Program-made: the position numbers and the translations under genes
Part shown: piece by piece, positions 38,446 to 51,700 of the stretch
How the letters are laid out: each line of letters begins with the position of its first letter
How positions within the stretch are numbered: position 1 is the first letter of the stretch
Source of the DNA: Calliopsis andreniformis
Taxonomy: Eukaryota > Arthropoda > Insecta > Hymenoptera > Andrenidae
NCBI RefSeq assembly: GCF_051401765.1
Contig: NW_027480440.1
Location: 2,728,001-2,792,000 of the forward strand
DNA length: 64,000 nt
Direction: 5' to 3'
Notes under the pieces: model-generated
Told to the model about the DNA's origin: nothing
The model's input: the letters and a program-made list of their open reading frames with translations, nothing else
Database searches by the model: none

Positions 38446-41400
38446 TCAATCCTCAATCCTCAACCCTCAATCCTCGGTCCTCAAACCTCAATCCCGAATC
38501 CTCAATCCTGAATCGTCAATCTTCTGCCCTCAGTCCTCAAAAATCAATTGTCAATCCTCAATCTTCAATAGAATATCCTCTATTCACAGTTTTCAATGCT
38601 CAATACTCAATCTGCAATCTTCAAACCTCTATGCACAATCATCAATTCTCACCACTCAACCCTCAAAACTCAGTCCTCAATGTTCAATACTCAATCCTCA
38701 ATTCCCAATCTTCAATCCTCAATACTGAATCTTCAATCCTCAATCCTCAATCCTCAATCCTCAATCCTCAATCCTCATTCTTCAATCCTCAGTCCCCAAT
38801 CCTCAATCTTCTATCCTCAATACTCAATCTTCTATCCTCAATACTCAATCCTCAATCCTCAATCCTCAATCCTCAACCTTGAATCCTCAATACTCAATCT
38901 TCAATCCTCAATCCTCAATCCTCAGTCATCAATCCTCAATCATCAATCCTCAATCTTCAATACTCAATCCTCAAACCTCAATCCTCAATCCTCAATACTC
39001 AACCATCAATCCTCAATTCTCAATACTAAATAGAATATCCTGAATCCTCGTGGTTCAATACCCAATCCACAATATTCAATAATCAAATCTCAATCCTCGA
39101 ACATCAATTCTCAACACTCAATCCTCAACACTCAGTCCTCTCTCTTCAATCCTCCATCCTCAACCCTCAATCCTCAAGCGTCAATCCTTAATCCTCAATC
39201 ATCAACACTCAATCCTCAGTCCTCAAACCTCAATCCCGAATCCTCAATCCTGAATCCTCAATCTTCTGCCCTCAGTCCTAAAAATCAATTGCCAATACTC
39301 AATCCGCAATAGAATATCCTCAATTCACAGTTTTCAATACTCAATCCCCGTTCTTCAATCTTCATATCTCAATACACAAACATCAATTCTCATCACTCTA
39401 CCATCAACACTCAGTCCTCAATCTTGAATCCTCAATCCTCAATCCTCAATCTTCAATCCTCAACCTTCAATCCTCAATCCTCAATCCTCAATCCTCAATC
39501 CTCAATATTCAACACACTACCCTCAACCATCAATCCTCAATACTCAACCATCAATCCTCAATTCTCAATACTCAACAGAATATCCTGAATTCTCATGGTT
39601 CAATACCCAATCCACAAAATTCAATAATCAAATCTCAATCCTCAAACATCAATTCTCAACACTCAATCCTCAATACTCAGTCCGCAATCCTCAATATTCA
39701 ATACTCAATCCTCAATCCTCAATCCACTATCCTCAACCTTCAATCCTCAATACTCAATCTTCAATGCTCAGTCCTCAATCCTCAATCCTCAATTCTCAAT
39801 CCTCAATCGTCAATCTTCAATCCTCAATACTCAATCTTCAATCCTCAATCCTCAATCCTCAATCCTCAATCCTCATTCTTCAGTCCTCAATACCCAATCC
39901 TCAATCTTCAATCCTCAATCCTCTATCCTCAATTCTCAATCCTCAATCCTCAGTCCTCAGTCCTCAAACATCAATCCTCAATCCTCAGACCTCATCCTCA
40001 ATCCTCATTCCTCGATCCTCAATCCTCAATCCTCAGTCTTCAATTCTCAATACTCAACCTTTAATCCTCAATACTCAATCCTCAATCCTCAATCCACATT
40101 CTTCAATCCTCAATCCACAATCCTCAAACCTCAATCCTCAACCGTCGGTCCTCGTCCTCAATCCTCAACCCTCAATCCTCATTCCTCCCATCTTCAATCA
40201 TCAATACACAATCTTCAATCCTCAATCCTGAATCCTGAATGCTCAATCCTCAATCGTCAATATTCAACACTCAACCCTCAGCGATCAGTCCTCAATACTC
40301 ATCATCAATCCTCAATTCTCAATACTCAATAGAATATCCTGAATTCTCATGGTTCAATACTCAATTCACAATATTCAAAAATCAAATCTCAATCCTCAAA
40401 CATCATTTCTCAACACTCAATCCTCAACACTCAGTCCTCTCTCTTCAATCCTCCGTCCTCAGCCCTCAATCCTCAAGCGTCAATCCTCAATTCTCAATAC
40501 TCAACAGAATATCCTGAATTCTCATGGTTCAATACCCAATCCACAAAATTCAATAATCGAATCTCAATCCTCAAACATCAATTCTCAACACTCAATCCTC
40601 AATACTCAGTCCGCAATCCTCAATATTCAACCCTCAACCCTCAATGTTCAATCCTCAATACCCAATCCTCAATCCTCAATCCTCAACCCTCAACCCTCAA
40701 TGTTCAATCCTCAATACCCAATCCTCAATCTTCAATCCTCAATCCTCAATCCTCAATCCCCAATCCTCAATCCTCAATCCTCAATATTCAATCCTCAGTC
40801 CCAAATCCTCAATCTTCAATACTCAATCCTCAATCCTCAATCTTCAGTCCTCAATACTCAATCTTCAATCCTCAATCCTCAATACTCAATCCTCAATCCT
40901 CAATGTTCAATCCTCAATACCCAATCCTCAATCTTCAATCCTCAATTCTCAATCCTCAATCCTCAATCCTCAATCCTCAATCCTCAGTCCTCAAACCTCA
41001 ATCCTGAATCCTCAATCCTGAATCCTGAATCTTCAGCCCTCAGTCCCCAACAATCGGTTGTCAATCCTCAATCCTCAATAGAATATCCTCAATTCACAGG
41101 TTTCAATACTCAATACCCAATCCTCAATCTTCAATCCTCAATCCTCAATCCTCAATTCTCAACCCTCAATCCTCAGTCCTCAGTCCTCAAACCTCAATCC
41201 TCAAACCTCAGCCCTCATCCTCAATCCTCAATCGACAATCCGCAATCCTCAATCTTCAATCCTCAATACTCAACATTCAATCCTCAATCCTCAGTCCTCA
41301 AACCTCAATTCTGAATCCTCAACCCTGAGTTCTAATCTTCAGCGCTCAGTCCACAACAATCAGTAGTGAATCCTCAGTCCTCAATAGAATATCCTCAATT

Positions 41401-42369
41401 CACAGTTTTCAATACTCAATACTCAATCTGCAATCTTCAAACCTGTATCCACAAACATCAATTCTCATCACTCAACCCTCAACACTCAGTCCTCAATGTT
41501 CAATCCTCAATCCTCAATTCTCAATCTTCAATCCTCAATACTGAATCTTCAATCCTCAATCCTCAATCCTCAATCCTCAGCCCTCAATCCTCATTCTTCA
41601 ATCCTCAATCCCCAGTCCTCAGTCTTCAATCCTCAATGCTCAATCCTCAATCCTCAATCCTCAGTCCTCAATCCTCAATCCTCAATCCTCAAACATCAAT
41701 ACTCAATCCTCAATCTTCAATCCTCAATACTCAATATTCAATCCTCAATCCTCAATCCTCAATCCTCAATCTTCAATCCTCAATCCTCAATCCCCAATCC
41801 TCAATCCTCATTCTTCAATCCTCAATACCCAATCCTCAATCTTCAATCCTCAATCCTCAATCCTCAATTTTCAATACTCAATCCTCAATCCTCAATCCTC
41901 AGTCCTCAGTCCTCAAACCTCAATCCTCAACCCTCAGCCCTCATCCTCAATCCTCAATCCTCAATCCTCAATCCTCAATCCTCAATCTTCAATCCTCAAT
42001 AATCAATCTCCAATCCTAGATCCTCAATCCCCAATCCTCAATCCTTTATCCTCAATCTTCAATCCTCAATCCCCAGTCCTCTGTCTTCAATCCTCAATGC
42101 TCAATCCTCAATCCTCAATCCTCAATCCTCAATCCTCAATCCTCAATCCTCAAACCTCAATACTCAATCCTCAATCTTCAATCCTCAGTACTCAATCCTC
42201 AATTTTCAATATTCAATCCTCAGTCCTCAGTCCTCAAACCTCAATCCTCAACCCTCAGCCCTCATCCTCAATCCTCAATCCTCAATCCTCAATCCACATT
42301 CTTCAATCCTCAGTCCCCAATCCTCAATCTTCTATCCTCAATACTCAATCCTCAATCCTCAATCCTCAA

Positions 42370-42773
42370 TCCTCAATCCTCAATTCTCAATCTTCAATCC
42401 TCAATACTGAATCTTCAATCCTCAATCCTCAATCCTCAATCCTCAATCCTCAATACTCAACCATCAATCCTCAATACTCAATAGAATATCCTGAATTCTC
42501 AGGATTCTATACTCAAACATCAATCCTCAACTCTCAGCCCTCATTCTCAATCCTCAATCCACAATCCTCAATCCTCAATCCTCAATTCTCAATCTTCAAT
42601 CCTCAATACTGAATCTTCAATCCTCAATCCTCAATCCTCAATCCTCAATCCTCAATACTCAACCATCAATCCTCAATACTCAATAGAATATCCTGAATTC
42701 TCAGGATTCTATACTCAAACATCAATCCTCAACTCTCAGCCCTCATTCTCAATCCTCAATCCACAATCCTCAA
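42370..42773 (+). repeat. 202-base tandem duplication containing a C hairpin
   Basis: Two consecutive copies (about 42,370-42,571 and 42,572-42,773), each with CAATACTGAATCTTC, a C hairpin (42,483 and 42,685) and CTCAACTCTCAGCCC. The same pair occurs in zeta copy 2 with hairpins at 53,522 and 53,724. The unit of 202 is not a multiple of seven, so the duplication shifts the heptamer phase. Confidence 0.83.
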
Positions 42774-43240
42774 ACATCAATCCTCAACCGTCGGTCCTCG
42801 TCCTCAACCCTCAACCCTCTATCCTCATTCCTCCAATCTTCAATCATCAATACTCAATCTTCAATCCTCAATCCTCAATCCTCAACGCTCAATCCTCAAT
42901 CCTCGATATTCAACACTCAACCCTCAACCATCAATCCTCAATACTCATCATCAATCCTCAATTCTCAATACTCAATAGAATATCCTGAATTCTCATGGTT
43001 CAATACTCAATCCACAATATTCAATAATCAAAGCTCAATCCTCAAACATCAATTCTCAACTCTCAATCCTCAACACTCAGTCCTCTCTCTTCAATCCTCC
43101 ATTCTCAACCCTCAATCCTCAAGCGTCAGTCCTCAATCCTCAATCATCAACCCTCAATCCTCAGTCCTCAAACCTCAATCCCGAATTCACAATCTTCTGC
43201 TCTCAGTCCTCAAAAATCAATTGCCAATCCTCAATCCTCA

Positions 43241-44720
43241 ATAGAATATCCTCAATTCACAGTTTTCAATACACAATCCCCATTGTTCAATCTTCAAATC
43301 TCAATCCACAAACATCAATTCTCATCACTCAACCATCAACACTCAGTCCTCAATCTTCAATCCTCAGTCCTCACTCCTCAACCTTCAATCCTCAATACTC
43401 AATCCTCAATCCTCAATCCTCAATTCTCAATCCTCAATACTCAATCCTCAATCGTCAATCCTCAATCCCCAATTCTCAATCTTCAATCCTCAATCCTCAA
43501 TCCTCAATCCTCAATCCTGAATATTCAACACACAACCCTCAACCATCAATCCTCAATACTCTACCATTAATCCTCTATTCTCAATACTCAATAGAATATC
43601 CTGAATTCTCATGGTTCAATACTTAATCCACAAAATTCAATAATCAAATCTCAATCTTCGAACATCAATTCTCAACACTCAATCCTCAATACTCAGCCCT
43701 CTCTCTTCAATCCTCAATCCTCTATCATCAATCCTCAAGCGTCAATCCTCAATCCTCAATCCTCATTCTTCAATCCTCAATACACAATCCTCAATGTTCA
43801 ATCCTCAATCCTTAATCCTCAATTCTCAATCCTCAATCCTCAGTCCTCAGTCCTCAAACCTTAATCCTCAGCCCTCAGCCCTCATCCTCAATCCTCGATC
43901 GACAATCCGCAATCCTCAATATTCAATCCTCAATACTCAACATTCAATCCTCAGTCCTCAGTCCTCAAACCTCAATTCTGAATCCTCAACACTGAGTTCT
44001 AATCTTCAGCGCTCAGTCCACAACAATCAGTAGTCAATCCTCAGTCCTCAATAGAATATCCTCAATTCACAGTTTTCAATACACAATCCCCATTGTTCAA
44101 TCTTCAAATCTCAATCCACAAACATCAATTCTCATCACTCAACCATCAACACTCAGTCCTCAATCTTCAATCCTCAGTCCTCACTCCTCAATCTTCAATC
44201 CTCAATACTCAATCCTCAATCCTCAATCCTCAATTCTCAATCGTCAATCCTCAATCCCCAATCCTCAATCTTCAATCCTCAAACCTCAATCCTCAATCCT
44301 CAATCCTCAATATTCAACACACAACCCTCAACCATCAATCCTCAATACTCTACCATTAATCCTCAATTCTCAATACTCAATAGAATATCCTGAATTCTCA
44401 TGGTTCAATACTTAATCCACAAAATTCAATAATCAAATCTCAATCTTCGAACATCAATTCTCAACACTCAATCCTCAATACTCAGCCCTCTCTCTTCAAT
44501 CCTCAATCCTCTATCATCAATCCTCAAGCGTCAATCCTCAATCCTCAATCCTCATTCTTCAATCCTCAATACACAATCCTCAATGTTCAATCCTCAATCC
44601 TCAATCCTCAATTCTCAATCCTCAATCCTCAGTCCTCAGTCCTCCAACCTCAATCCTCAGCCCTCAGCCCTCATCCTCAATCCTCAATCGACAATCCGCA
44701 TTCCTCAATCTTCAATCCTC
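43241..44720 (+). repeat. Local tandem duplication of about 800 bases, present only in zeta copy 1
   Basis: The B cassette at 43,241 recurs at 44,051 (810 bases), and the phrase CAATGTTCAATCC at 43,794 recurs at 44,583 (789 bases, after a 21-base loss near 44,235). Zeta copy 2 holds a single version at about 54,280-54,960. That version carries CCTGAATATTC like the first unit and TTAATCCTCAATTC like the second, so it is a chimera of the two or their common precursor. Confidence 0.84.
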
Positions 44721-46618
44721 AATACACAACCATCAATCCTCAATTCTCAATACTCAATAGAATATCCTGAATTCTCAGGATTCTATACTCAAACCTCAAT
44801 CCTCAACCCTCAGCCCTCATTCTCAATCCTCAATCCACAATCCTCAAACTTCAATCATCAACCGTCGGTCCTCGTCCTGAATCCTCAACCCTCAATCCTC
44901 ATTCCTCCCACCTTCAATCATCAATACTCAATCTTCAATCCTCAATCCTCAATCCTCAATGTCCAATCCTCAATCCTCGATATTCAACACTCAACCCTCA
45001 ACCATCAATCCTCAATACTTATCATCAATCCTCAATTCTCAATACTCAAAAGAATATCATGGATTCTCATGGTTCAATACTCAATCCACAAAATTCAGTA
45101 TCAAATCTCAATCCTCAAACATCAATTCTCAACACTCAATCCTCAATACTCAGTCCTCTCTCTTCAATCCTCCATCCTCAATCCTCAATCCCCAAGCGTC
45201 AATCCTCAATCCTCAATCCTCAACCCTCAATCCTCAGTCCTCGAACCTCAATCCGGAATCCTCAATCCTGAATCCTCAATATTCAGCCGTCGGTCCTCGA
45301 CAATCAATTGTCAATCCTCAATCTTCAATAGAATATCCACTATTCACAGCTTTCAATGCTCAATACTCAATCTGCAATCTTCAAACCTCTATCCACAATC
45401 ATCAATTCTCACCACTCAACCCTCAAAACTCAGTCCTCAATGTTCAATACTCAATCCTCAATTCCCAATCTTCAATCCTCAATACTGAATCTTCAATCCT
45501 CAATCCTCAATCCTCAATCCTCAACCCTCAATCCTCATTCTTCAATCCTCAGTCCCCAATCCTCAATCTTCCATCCTCAATACTCAATCCTCAATCCTCA
45601 ATCCTCAATCCTCAGTCTTGAATCCTCAATACTCAATCTTCAATCCTCAATCCTCAATCCTCAATCATCAATCCTCAATCATCAATCCTCAGTCTTCAAT
45701 ACTCAATCCTCAATCCTCAATCCTCAGTCCTCAATACACAACCATCAATCCTCAATTCTCAATACTCAATAGAATATCCTGAATTCTCAGGATTCTATAC
45801 TCAAACCTCAATCCTCAACCCTCAGCCCTCATTCTCAATCCTCAATCCACAATCCTCAATCCTCAATCATCAACCGTCGGTCCTCGTCCTGAATCCTCAA
45901 CCCTCAATCCTCATTCCTCCCACCTTCAATCATCATTACTCAATCTTCAATCCTCAATCCTCAATCCTCAATGTTCAATCCTCAATCCTCGATATTCAAC
46001 ACTCAACCCTCAACCATCAATCCTCAATACTCATCATCAATCCTCCATTCTCAATACTCAATAGAATATCCTGAATTCTCATGGTTCAATACTCAATCCA
46101 CAATATTCAATAATCAAATCTCAATCCTCAAACATCAATTCTCAACTCTCAATCCTCAACACTCAGTCCTCTCTCTTCAATCCTCCATTCTCAACCCTCA
46201 ATCCTCAAGCGTCAGTGCTCAATCCTCAATCATCAACCCTCAATCCTCAGTCCTCAAACCTCAATCCCGAATCCACAATCCTGAATCCTCAATCTTCTGC
46301 TCTCAGTCCTCAAAAATCAATTGCCAATCCTCAATCCTCAATAGAATATCCTCAATTCACAGTTTTCAATACTCAATCCCCATTGTTCAATCTTCAAATC
46401 TCAATCCACAAACATCAATTCTCATCACTCAACCATCAACACTCAGTCCTCAATCTTCAATCCTCAGTCCTCACTCCTCAATCTTCAATCCTCAATACTC
46501 AATCCTCAATCCTCAATCCTCAATTCTCTATCCTCAACCCTCAATACTCAATCGTCAATCCTCAATCCCCAATCCTCAATATTCAATCCTCAATCATCAA
46601 TCCTCAATTCTCAATCCT

Positions 46619-48210
46619 CAATCCTCAGTCTTGAATCCTCAATACTCAATCTTCAATCCTCAATCCTCAATCCTCAATCATCAATCCTCAATCATCAATC
46701 CTCAGTCTTCAATACTCAATCCTCAATCCTCAATCCTCAATCCTCAATACACAACCATCAATCCTCAATTCTCAATACTCAATAGAATATCCTGAATTCT
46801 CAGGATTCTATACTCAAACCTCAATCCTCAACCCTCAGCCCTCATTCTCAATCCTCAATCCACAATCCTCAAACCTCAATCATCAACCGTCGGTCCTCGT
46901 CCTGAATCCTCAACCCTCAATCCTCATTCCTCCCACCTTCAATCATCAATACTCAATCTTCAATCCTCAATCCTCAATCCTCAATGTCCAATCCTCAAAT
47001 CCTCGATATTCAACACTCAACCCTCAACCATCAATCCTCAATACTTATCATCAATCCTCAACTCTCAATACTCAAAAGAATATCCTGGACTCTCATGGTT
47101 CAACACTTCATAATTCAAAATTCAATAATCAAATCTCAATCCTCAAACATCAATTCTCAACACTCAATCCTCAATACTCAGTCCTCTCTCTTCAATCCTC
47201 CATCCTCAACCCTCAATCCTCAAGCGTCAATCCTTAATCCTCAGTCATCAACACTCAATCCTCAGTCCTCAAACCTCAATCCCGAATCCTCAATCCTGAA
47301 TCCTCAATCTTCTGCCCTCAGTCCTCAAAAATCAATTGCCAATCCTCAATCCGCAATAGAATATCCTCAATTGACAGTTTTCAGTACTCAATCCCCATTC
47401 TTCAATCTTCATATCTCAATTCACAAACATCAATTCTCATCACTCTACCATCAACACTCAGTCCTCAATCTTGAATCCTCAATCCTCAAACCTCAATCTT
47501 CAATCCTCAACCTTCAATCCTCAATCCTCAATCCTCAATCCTCAATCCTCAATATTCAACACTCAACCCTCAACCATCAATCCTCAATACTCATCATCAA
47601 TCCTCAATTCTCAATACTCAATAGAATATCCTGAATTCTCATGGTTCAATACTCAATCCACAATATTCAGTAATCAAATCTCAATCCTCAAACATCAATT
47701 CTCAACTCTCAATCCTCAACACTCAGTCCTCTCTCTTCAATCCTCCTTTCTCAACCCTCAATCCTCAATCCTCAATCCTCAATCCTCAATCCTCAATATT
47801 CAACACACTACCCTCAACCATCAATTCTCAATACTCAACCATCAATCCTCAATTCTCAATACTCAACAGAATATCCTGAATTCTCACGGTTCAATACCCA
47901 ATCCACAAAATTCAATAATCAAATCTCAATCCTCAAACATCATTTCTCAACACTCAATCCTCAATACTCAGTCCGCAATCCTCAATATTCAATCCTCAAT
48001 CCTCAATCCTCAATCCACTATCCTCAACCTTCAGTCCTCAATACTCAATCTTCAATGCTCAGTCCTCAATCCTCAATCCTCAATTCTCAATCCTCAATCG
48101 TCAATCTTCAATCCTCAATACTCAATCTTCAATCCTCAATCCTCAATCCTCAATCCTCAATCCTCATTCTTCAGTCCTCAATACCCAATCCTCAATCTTC
48201 AATCCTCAAT
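46619..48210 (+). repeat. Duplicated block delta, copy 2
   Basis: Counterpart of 23,030-24,620, including the irregular AACACTTCATAATTC near 47,102. It lies in the last part of zeta copy 1. From about 48,055 the sequence also matches 39,764-40,231 (spacing 8,291), so sources change again here. Confidence 0.85.
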
Positions 48211-48788
48211 CCTCTATCCTCAATTCTCAACCCTCAATCCTCAGTCCTCAGTCCTCAAACATCAATCCTCAATCCTCAGACCTCATCCTCAATCCTCAAT
48301 CCTCGATCCTCAATCCTCAATCCTCAGTCTTCAATTCTCAATACTCAACCTTTAATCCTCAATACTCAATCCTCAATCCTCAATCCACATTCTTCAATCC
48401 TCAATCCACAATCCTCAAACCTCAATCCTCAACCGTCGGTCCTCGTCCTCAATCCTCAACCCTCAATCCTCATTCCTCCCATCTTCAATCATCAATACAC
48501 AATCTTCAATCCTCAATCCTGAATCCTGAATGCTCAATACTCAATCGTCAATATTCAACACTCAACCCTCAGCGATCAGACCTCAATATTCATCATCAAT
48601 CCTCAATTCTCAATACTCAATAGAATATCCTGAATTCTCATGGTTCAATACTCAATTCACAATATTCAATAATCAAATCTCAATCCTCAAACATCATTTC
48701 TCAACACTCAATCCTCAACACTCAGTCCTCTCTCTTCAATCCTCCATCCTCAACCCTCAATCCTCAAGCGTCAATCCTCAATCCTCAA

Positions 48789-51700
48789 TCATCAACCCTC
48801 AATCCTCAGTCCTCAAACCTCAATCCCGAATCCTCAATACTGACTCCTCAATTTTCTGCCCTCAGTCCTCAAAACCCAATTGTCAATCCTCAATCCTCAA
48901 TAGAATATCCTCAATTCACAGTTTTCAATACTCAATCCCCATTCTTCAATCTTCAAATCTCAATCCACAAACATCAATTCTCATCACTCAACCATCAACA
49001 CTCAGTCCTCAACCTTCAATCCTCAATACTCAATCCTCAACCTTCAATCCTCAATACTCAAACCTCAATCCTCAATCCTCAATTCTCAATCCTCAATACT
49101 CAATCCTCAATCGTCAATCCTCAATCCCCAATCCTCAATCTTCAATCCTCAATCCTCAATCCTCAATCCTCAATCCTCAATATTCAACACACAACCCTCA
49201 ACCATCAATCCTCAATACTCAACAATCAATCCTCAATTCTCAATACTCAATAGAATATCCTGGATTCTCATGGTTCAATACTCAATCCACAAAATTCATT
49301 AATCAAATCTCAATCCTCAAACATCAATTCTCAACACACAATCCTCAATACTCAGTCCTCTCACTTCAATCCTCCATCCTCAATCCTCACTCCTCAAGCG
49401 TCAATCCTCAATCCTCAATCCTCAACACTCAGTCCTCTCTCTTCAATCCTCCATCCTCAATCCTCAATCCTCAAGCGTCAATGCTCAATCCTCAATCCTC
49501 AACCCTCAATCCTCGGTCCTCAAACCTCAATCCCGAATCCTCAATCCTGAATCGTCAATCTTCTGCCCTCAGTCCTCAAAAATCAATTGTCAATCCTCAA
49601 TCTTCAATAGAATATCCTCTATTCACAGTTTTCAATGCTCAATACTCAATCTGCAATCTTCAAACCTCTATGCACAATCATCAATTCTCACCACTCAACC
49701 CTCAAAACTCAGTCCTCAATGTTCAATACTCAATCCTCAATTCCCAATCTTCAATCCTCAATACTGAATCTTCAATCCTCAATCCTCAATCCTCAATCCT
49801 CAATCCTCAATCCTCATTCTTCAATCCTCAGTCCCCAATCCTCAATCTTCTATCCTCAATACTCAATCTTCTATCCTCAATACTCAATCCTCAATCCTCA
49901 ATCCTCAATCCTCAACCTTGAATCCTCAATACTCAATCTTCAATCCTCAATCCTCAATCCTCAGTCATCAATCCTCAATCATCAATCCTCAATCTTCAAT
50001 ACTCAATCCTCAAACCTCAATCCTCAATCCTCAATACTCAACCATCAATCCTCAATTCTCAATACTAAATAGAATATCCTGAATCCTCGTGGTTCAATAC
50101 CCAATCCACAATATTCAATAATCAAATCTCAATCCTCGAACATCAATTCTCAACACTCAATCCTCAACACTCAGTCCTCTCTCTTCAATCCTCCATCCTC
50201 AACCCTCAATCCTCAAGCGTCAATCCTTAATCCTCAATCATCAACACTCAATCCTCAGTCCTCAAACCTCAATCCCGAATCCTCAATCCTGAATCCTCAA
50301 TCTTCTGCCCTCAGTCCTAAAAATCAATTGCCAATACTCAATCCGCAATAGAATATCCTCAATTCACAGTTTTCAATACTCAATCCCCGTTCTTCAATCT
50401 TCATATCTCAATACACAAACATCAATTCTCATCACTCTACCATCAACACTCAGTCCTCAATCTTGAATCCTCAATCCTCAATCCTCAATCTTCAATCCTC
50501 AACCTTCAATCCTCAATCCTCAATCCTCAATCCTCAATCCTCAATATTCAACACACTACCCTCAACCATCAATCCTCAATACTCAACCATCAATCCTCAA
50601 TTCTCAATACTCAACAGAATATCCTGAATTCTCATGGTTCAATACCCAATCCACAAAATTCAATAATCAAATCTCAATCCTCAAACATCAATTCTCAACA
50701 CTCAATCCTCAATACTCAGTCCGCAATCCTCAATATTCAATCCTCAATCCTCAATCCTCAATCCACTATCCTCAACCTTCAATCCTCAATACTCAATCTT
50801 CAATGCTCAGTCCTCAATCCTCAATCCTCAATTCTCAATCCTCAATCGTCAATCTTCAATCCTCAATACTCAATCTTCAATCCTCAATCCTCAATCCTCA
50901 ATCCTCAATACTCATTCTTCAGTCCTCAATACCCAATCCTCAATCTTCAATCCTCAATCCTCTATCCTCAATTCTCAATCCTCAATCCTCAGTCCTCAGT
51001 CCTCAAACATCAATCCTCAATCCTCAGACCTCATCCTCAATCCTCATTCCTCGATCCTCAATCCTCAATCCTCAGTCTTCAATTCTCAATACTCAACCTT
51101 TAATCCTCAATACTCAATCCTCAATCCTCAATCCACATTCTTCAATCCTCAATCCACAATCCTCAAACCTCAATCCTCAACCGTCGGTCCTCGTCCTCAA
51201 TCCTCAACCCTCAATCCTCATTCCTCCCATCTTCAATCATCAATACACAATCTTCAATCCTCAATCCTGAATCCTGAATGCTCAATCCTCAATCGTCAAT
51301 ATTCAACACTCAACCCTCAGCGATCAGTCCTCAATACTCATCATCAATCCTCAATTCTCAATACTCAATAGAATATCCTGAATTCTCATGGTTCAATACT
51401 CAATTCACAATATTCAAAAATCAAATCTCAATCCTCAAACATCATTTCTCAACACTCAATCCTCAACACTCAGTCCTCTCTCTTCAATCCTCCGTCCTCA
51501 GCCCTCAATCCTCAAGCGTCAATCCTCAATTCTCAATACTCAACAGAATATCCTGAATTCTCATGGTTCAATACCCAATCCACAAAATTCAATAATCGAA
51601 TCTCAATCCTCAAACATCAATTCTCAACACTCAATCCTCAATACTCAGTCCGCAATCCTCAATATTCAACCCTCAACCCTCAATGTTCAATCCTCAATAC

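Larger units (their letters stand above)
37750..48788 (+). repeat. Tandem duplication zeta, copy 1 (11,039 bases)
   Basis: Landmarks recur exactly 11,039 bases further on, which is 1,577 heptamers: for example the frames starting at 38,596 and 49,635, 39,764 and 50,803, 40,349 and 51,388, and 43,283 and 54,322. After about 44,583 the spacing becomes 10,250 because copy 2 lacks 789 bases. Homology to copy 2 ends near 46,620, where block delta copy 2 begins. Differences are sparse, roughly one per several hundred bases by eye (for example near 39,701, 39,863 and 41,694). Confidence 0.88.

Noticed and set aside
48530..49921. 463-codon frame and the many other frames of 60-440 codons
   Set aside because: Same cause. 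Equivalent frames in duplicated blocks are shortened or lost by single base changes with no sign of being kept open, for example the counterpart of 7163-7483 is missing in block alpha copy 2.
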